The notes under the pieces are model-generated. The model was not told the origin of the DNA. It saw nothing but the letters and a program-made list of their open reading frames with translations, and searched no databases. 7,932 bases of DNA from Candidatus Moraniibacteriota bacterium (GTDB lineage: Bacteria > Patescibacteriota > Minisyncoccia > Moranbacterales > UBA1568): positions 1-7,932 of the forward strand of contig JAUYFO010000011.1 in the NCBI GenBank assembly GCA_030690925.1. Reading direction: 5' to 3'. Below, one piece after another: positions 5,264 to 7,932 of this stretch. Numbering within the stretch: the first letter of the stretch is position 1; every line of letters begins with the position of its first letter. The translations under genes were made by a program, and so were the position numbers.

Positions 5264-5272
5264 TGGTACAAT
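5264..5272 (+). promoter_or_regulatory. Extended -10 promoter giving a leaderless nuclease message
   Basis: TGGTACAAT (5264-5272) is an extended -10 element with one mismatch in the hexamer. No convincing -35 is seen at 16-18 bases. Seven bases after the hexamer is the ATG at 5280, so transcription would begin at or next to the start codon. The promoter lies back to back with that of the cyclase (5214-5242). Confidence 0.5.
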
Positions 5273-5279
5273 ACCGAAT

Positions 5280-6437
5280 ATGCGTATCTCCTATTCCAGT
5301 GTCGGGACGTACCAGACGTGCCCGCTCAAATATAAGTTTCAGCACGTCGATCGAATCCCCGAGCCGAAGAGTAAGGAGGCAGTTTTTGGGACACTGGTTC
5401 ATGCGGTGATGAAATATATTCACACCCCGGCTCTCTTGTCCCCTACTATCGAACAGGCTCTCGACTATTTCGCTAAGGGTTGGAACAGTGAAGTCTATGA
5501 AGATGAGATGGAGGAACGTGCTGCCTTTTCTCAGGGAGTGACCATCCTCCAGAACTATCTGGCTCGCACCAAACCAAACGACTACACCATCGTTGATTTA
5601 GAAAGTCGCTTTGCCATCGAGATCGGGGACGAGGAACACGGCAAACACATTGTCTCGGGGATTATCGACCGCATCGACCGTACGGCGGATGGTTATGAGA
5701 TTATTGACTACAAAACGACCCGCAAGATGCCATCGCAGGACAAAGTAGATAATGACCTCCAGCTCTCTATTTACTTGAAAGCCTTCTTGGTCCGCTATCC
5801 CAAAGAGACGGAGCACCTCAATAAAATTACCGTCAGCCTCTATTACCTGAAGCATGGCGTGAAGCTCTCCTCGGTTCGTACCAAGGAACAATTAGAACGA
5901 GTCGATCAGACGTTTCTCGACGTCATCAAGGCCATCGAAGAAGAGAAATTTGAGCCCATTCTCTCGCCACTGTGTGATTGGTGTGGCTATCAGAAAATCT
6001 GTCCTTTGTGGAAGCATAAGTTTGCCGAGACCCGCAAACTCGAGACCGAAGAAGTGAAGGTGGCTATTGGTGAATACCTGGATCTGAAAGGAAAAATGAG
6101 CCAAGAAAAACAGCACCTGGGCAAGCTTCAGGCGCTTATCCTTCAGTATATGGAACAAGAAGGGGTAGACCGAGTCTTTGATGAACAGGGTATCATCGGT
6201 AAGTCACTGCGCAAGACGTACAAATATGACGAGGAAAAGTTGCGAGCCATACTGGAGCCACTCGATAAATGGGAAGCCATACTGAAAGTGGATGGGATAG
6301 CACTGCGCACCATTTTGGCCGTCCTCCCCTCCCCAGTGAAACAATCGGTTGAGGAAACCAAGATGCTCGACAAGGAAAGTGTCAGTCTCTCGGTTAAGAA
6401 AAACAAGATCGAAGTGGATGACGAGCTCAGTCTCTAG
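5280..6437 (+). CDS. PD-(D/E)XK nuclease, RecB/Cas4-like, with Fe-S cysteines
   Basis: Predicted DNA nuclease, probably for repair or end processing; exact substrate unknown. The 385-residue product opens with ISYSSVGTYQTCPLKYKF (3-20), typical of the PDDEXK_1 (RecB-like) family. Catalytic residues are all present: H41 in GTLVHAVM, D130 in GIIDRID, D143 and K145 in IIDYKT, and the Q161xxxY165 helix. C14 with C232, C235 and C241 (CDWCGYQKIC) match the four-cysteine 4Fe-4S arrangement of AddB and Cas4 nucleases. Residues about 250-300 form a helical, coiled-coil-like stretch, followed by a small domain to about 350 and a charged tail. No helicase, cas or add gene is next to it. The ATG at 5280 is chosen over an in-frame TTG at 5259 because the likely -10 box (5267-5272) overlaps the extra codons and the family motif begins right after. 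Its stop overlaps the convergent ABC gene by four bases. Confidence 0.88.
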   Translation: MRISYSSVGTYQTCPLKYKFQHVDRIPEPKSKEAVFGTLVHAVMKYIHTPALLSPTIEQALDYFAKGWNSEVYEDEMEERAAFSQGVTILQNYLARTKPNDYTIVDLESRFAIEIGDEEHGKHIVSGIIDRIDRTADGYEIIDYKTTRKMPSQDKVDNDLQLSIYLKAFLVRYPKETEHLNKITVSLYYLKHGVKLSSVRTKEQLERVDQTFLDVIKAIEEEKFEPILSPLCDWCGYQKICPLWKHKFAETRKLETEEVKVAIGEYLDLKGKMSQEKQHLGKLQALILQYMEQEGVDRVFDEQGIIGKSLRKTYKYDEEKLRAILEPLDKWEAILKVDGIALRTILAVLPSPVKQSVEETKMLDKESVSLSVKKNKIEVDDELSL

Positions 6438-7932
6438 AAAGGCAGGGTGCGCCATTCTTCATGGGTTTCGGTGTACTTGCGCCACATTGTAGCAAAGAGT
6501 GGCGATGTCTGTAACAGTTGGTTGAAGTTTCCGGAAGCACTGATGACGCCGCGGTCAAAGATGTAGATAGTGTCGAACATCCGCAAGAGGTGTAGTTTGT
6601 GGATGGAAGCGATAATCGTTTTATCTTTATACGTCGAGAAAATACTTTCGTAAATGGCGATTTCGTTTTGGGCGTCCACACTGCTGGTGGATTCATCGAG
6701 CAGGATGACCGATTTCTCTTCCGAGGCCATCAGTCCACGCACCAGGGCCAAGCGTTGTTTTTCGCCACCGCTTAAGTTGACCCCACGTTCCACTACGGAT
6801 GATTCCAGGCCGTGAGGCAAGCGCTCTACGACTGCGGTGAAACGAGCTAGATCGATATACTTCTTCAGTTCTGCTTCGGTTCGATCTACCCCCATGGTGA
6901 TGTTTTCCCGGATAGTGGTGGCAAATATTTCTGGTTCCTGCGGGATTAGGGCGATATCGTTTTTCATGGACAGGAAACCGTCGGGCAATTTCTCCCCATC
7001 GAGGCTAACTGATACTGTGCTTGGGGTGTAGAGTCCACGAAGAATCTTGAGGAAGGTGGTTTTGCCGCTGCCGCTTTCTCCAATGACGGCAATTTTTTCT
7101 CCCCGCCGTAGCGACAGAGCGATATTGTCGAGGTGCAGGTCCGCTCCCTCTTCGCTATGGTAGGAAAAGGTTAGAGAACGGATATCGCAAATCTGCCATT
7201 CGTGGACGGCTTCTCCCTCTTCTGTTATTGGTCGAAAGTAATCCGATATCTCTTCGGCGTTCTGGATGGATGTGCGCCAACGCACCGTGTCGCTGTAGAG
7301 ATAGGCGAAGTTGTAGAAGATGTCGTTGATGCGCCCCGTGTAGCTGTAGAGAGCGTAGAGAGTACCAACCAGGATGGCCTCGCCGTGCTGAAAGGCGGTG
7401 TACCCATAGAACCCCAGGACAAAAGAGATCATAGTGCCGCTCACTAAACTGGCGGTGAACCACTTCCACTCATTGAGTTTGGTGTTGTCGGCATAAAGCG
7501 GGAACGGTTTCATGATATTTTTCCAGAGATCCCTGGAGAGCAGTCGCTCAATGCGCAAGATGACCACAGTCGAGATGTTGCTTATTACATCGTAGACCTT
7601 GGCTGAGACCTTGTTTTCGGCCGCATTCAATTTCCGGTATTGTTTGACCAGTGTTTTATCAAACTCGATGATGATCCGGATAGCGATAATCACTACGAGG
7701 ATCACGATGAAGATGGTGTTGAAGTTGAAGATAGAGAGGGCGATGATAGAGCCGATGAAACTGACCGTTGTCTGAATGAACTGGAAACCTTTACCAGAAA
7801 AGCTATAGAGTGCTTTCGTCCCTTTTTCGATCTTATCGATGGTGTCACCAGAGTGGTGCTCGGTGTGCCATTCGAGTGGCAGGTTAATGGTGCCATCGAG
7901 GAGGTATTTTTTGTAGTTGGCTCGTACCAGAA
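6434..7932 (-). CDS. ABC exporter half-transporter (membrane plus ATPase domain), 5' end missing
   Basis: The frame is open from the window edge to TAG at 6436-6434, about 498 residues, lacking the start and probably the first membrane helices. The visible part begins in an intracellular loop with WHTEHHSGDTIDKI, which fits the ICL1 H..HHSGD pattern of type IV exporters. Strong hydrophobic stretches follow (for example FIVILVVIIAIRIIIEF, and in the region translated from 7460-7310). The ATPase domain has Walker A GESGSGKT (about 284-291 of the visible part), the Q-loop in PQEPEIF, signature LSGGEKQR (386-393), Walker B VILLDE (408-413) and an H-loop histidine in IASIHK. All are intact, so it should hydrolyse ATP. 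It should work as a homodimer or with a second half-transporter; lipids, peptides and drugs are typical cargo of the family, and none can be chosen here. A GTG at 7705 is internal and not the start. No partner gene is visible. Confidence 0.92.
   Translation of the reverse strand, partial: LVRANYKKYLLDGTINLPLEWHTEHHSGDTIDKIEKGTKALYSFSGKGFQFIQTTVSFIGSIIALSIFNFNTIFIVILVVIIAIRIIIEFDKTLVKQYRKLNAAENKVSAKVYDVISNISTVVILRIERLLSRDLWKNIMKPFPLYADNTKLNEWKWFTASLVSGTMISFVLGFYGYTAFQHGEAILVGTLYALYSYTGRINDIFYNFAYLYSDTVRWRTSIQNAEEISDYFRPITEEGEAVHEWQICDIRSLTFSYHSEEGADLHLDNIALSLRRGEKIAVIGESGSGKTTFLKILRGLYTPSTVSVSLDGEKLPDGFLSMKNDIALIPQEPEIFATTIRENITMGVDRTEAELKKYIDLARFTAVVERLPHGLESSVVERGVNLSGGEKQRLALVRGLMASEEKSVILLDESTSSVDAQNEIAIYESIFSTYKDKTIIASIHKLHLLRMFDTIYIFDRGVISASGNFNQLLQTSPLFATMWRKYTETHEEWRTLPF

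Noticed and set aside
5259..5280. TTG at 5259 as the nuclease start
   Set aside because: It would place the likely -10 box inside the coding region and add seven residues ahead of a motif that normally sits at the very N-terminus.
277..6437. TGA read as glycine (code 25), as in some related lineages
   Set aside because: TGA is the natural stop of the hydrolase at 3953-3955, close to a terminator, and no other recognised gene needs read-through of TGA.

Overview
The window looks like chromosomal DNA from a bacterium with a small genome. A candidate-phyla-radiation lineage (Patescibacteria, Parcubacteria-like) is my best guess, but this is an inference from gene types and style and no marker here proves it. 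Genes are tightly packed, most starts lack a Shine-Dalgarno sequence, and the gene mix (wall hydrolase with coiled coil, WecG/TagA-type glycosyltransferase, lone RecB-type nuclease, ABC exporter) fits such genomes. The code appears standard: TGA serves as the stop of the hydrolase at 3953-3955 and does not interrupt any of the genes read.

Layout. 1-218 is the 3' end of a WecG/TagA/CpsF glycosyltransferase. Its stop codon lies inside a near-consensus promoter (TTGGCA-17-TATAAT) that should drive gltX (277-1815, glutamyl-tRNA synthetase). An extended -10 promoter at 1831-1839 then precedes a 16-bp perfect inverted repeat (1857-1872/1909-1924) ending six bases before the start of a secreted coiled-coil M23 peptidase (1931-3187). 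An alpha/beta hydrolase (3197-3955) follows after 9 bases and the pair ends at an intrinsic terminator (3979-4019). About 340 bases without a conventional gene follow (4020-4359). They hold two similar minus-strand terminators, a perfect 11-bp hairpin and a possible small ORF with a full Shine-Dalgarno sequence.

On the minus strand 5133-4360 encodes a soluble diguanylate cyclase with intact active and inhibitory sites. It has a consensus promoter (TTGACA-17-TATACT) and a structured leader. Divergent from it, on the plus strand, is a PD-(D/E)XK nuclease with Fe-S cysteines (5280-6437) whose message is probably leaderless. It meets an ABC exporter on the minus strand (7932-6434, 5' end outside the window) tail to tail; both stop codons share a single CTAG.

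The genes do not form one pathway. The envelope theme (glycosyltransferase, murein hydrolase, exporter) is the only loose thread. The most unusual signals are non-coding: the inverted repeat before the M23 gene, the hairpin cluster at 4191-4350, and the recurrence of a hairpin just downstream of three predicted transcription starts. No mobile element, CRISPR array, tRNA or rRNA gene was recognised.
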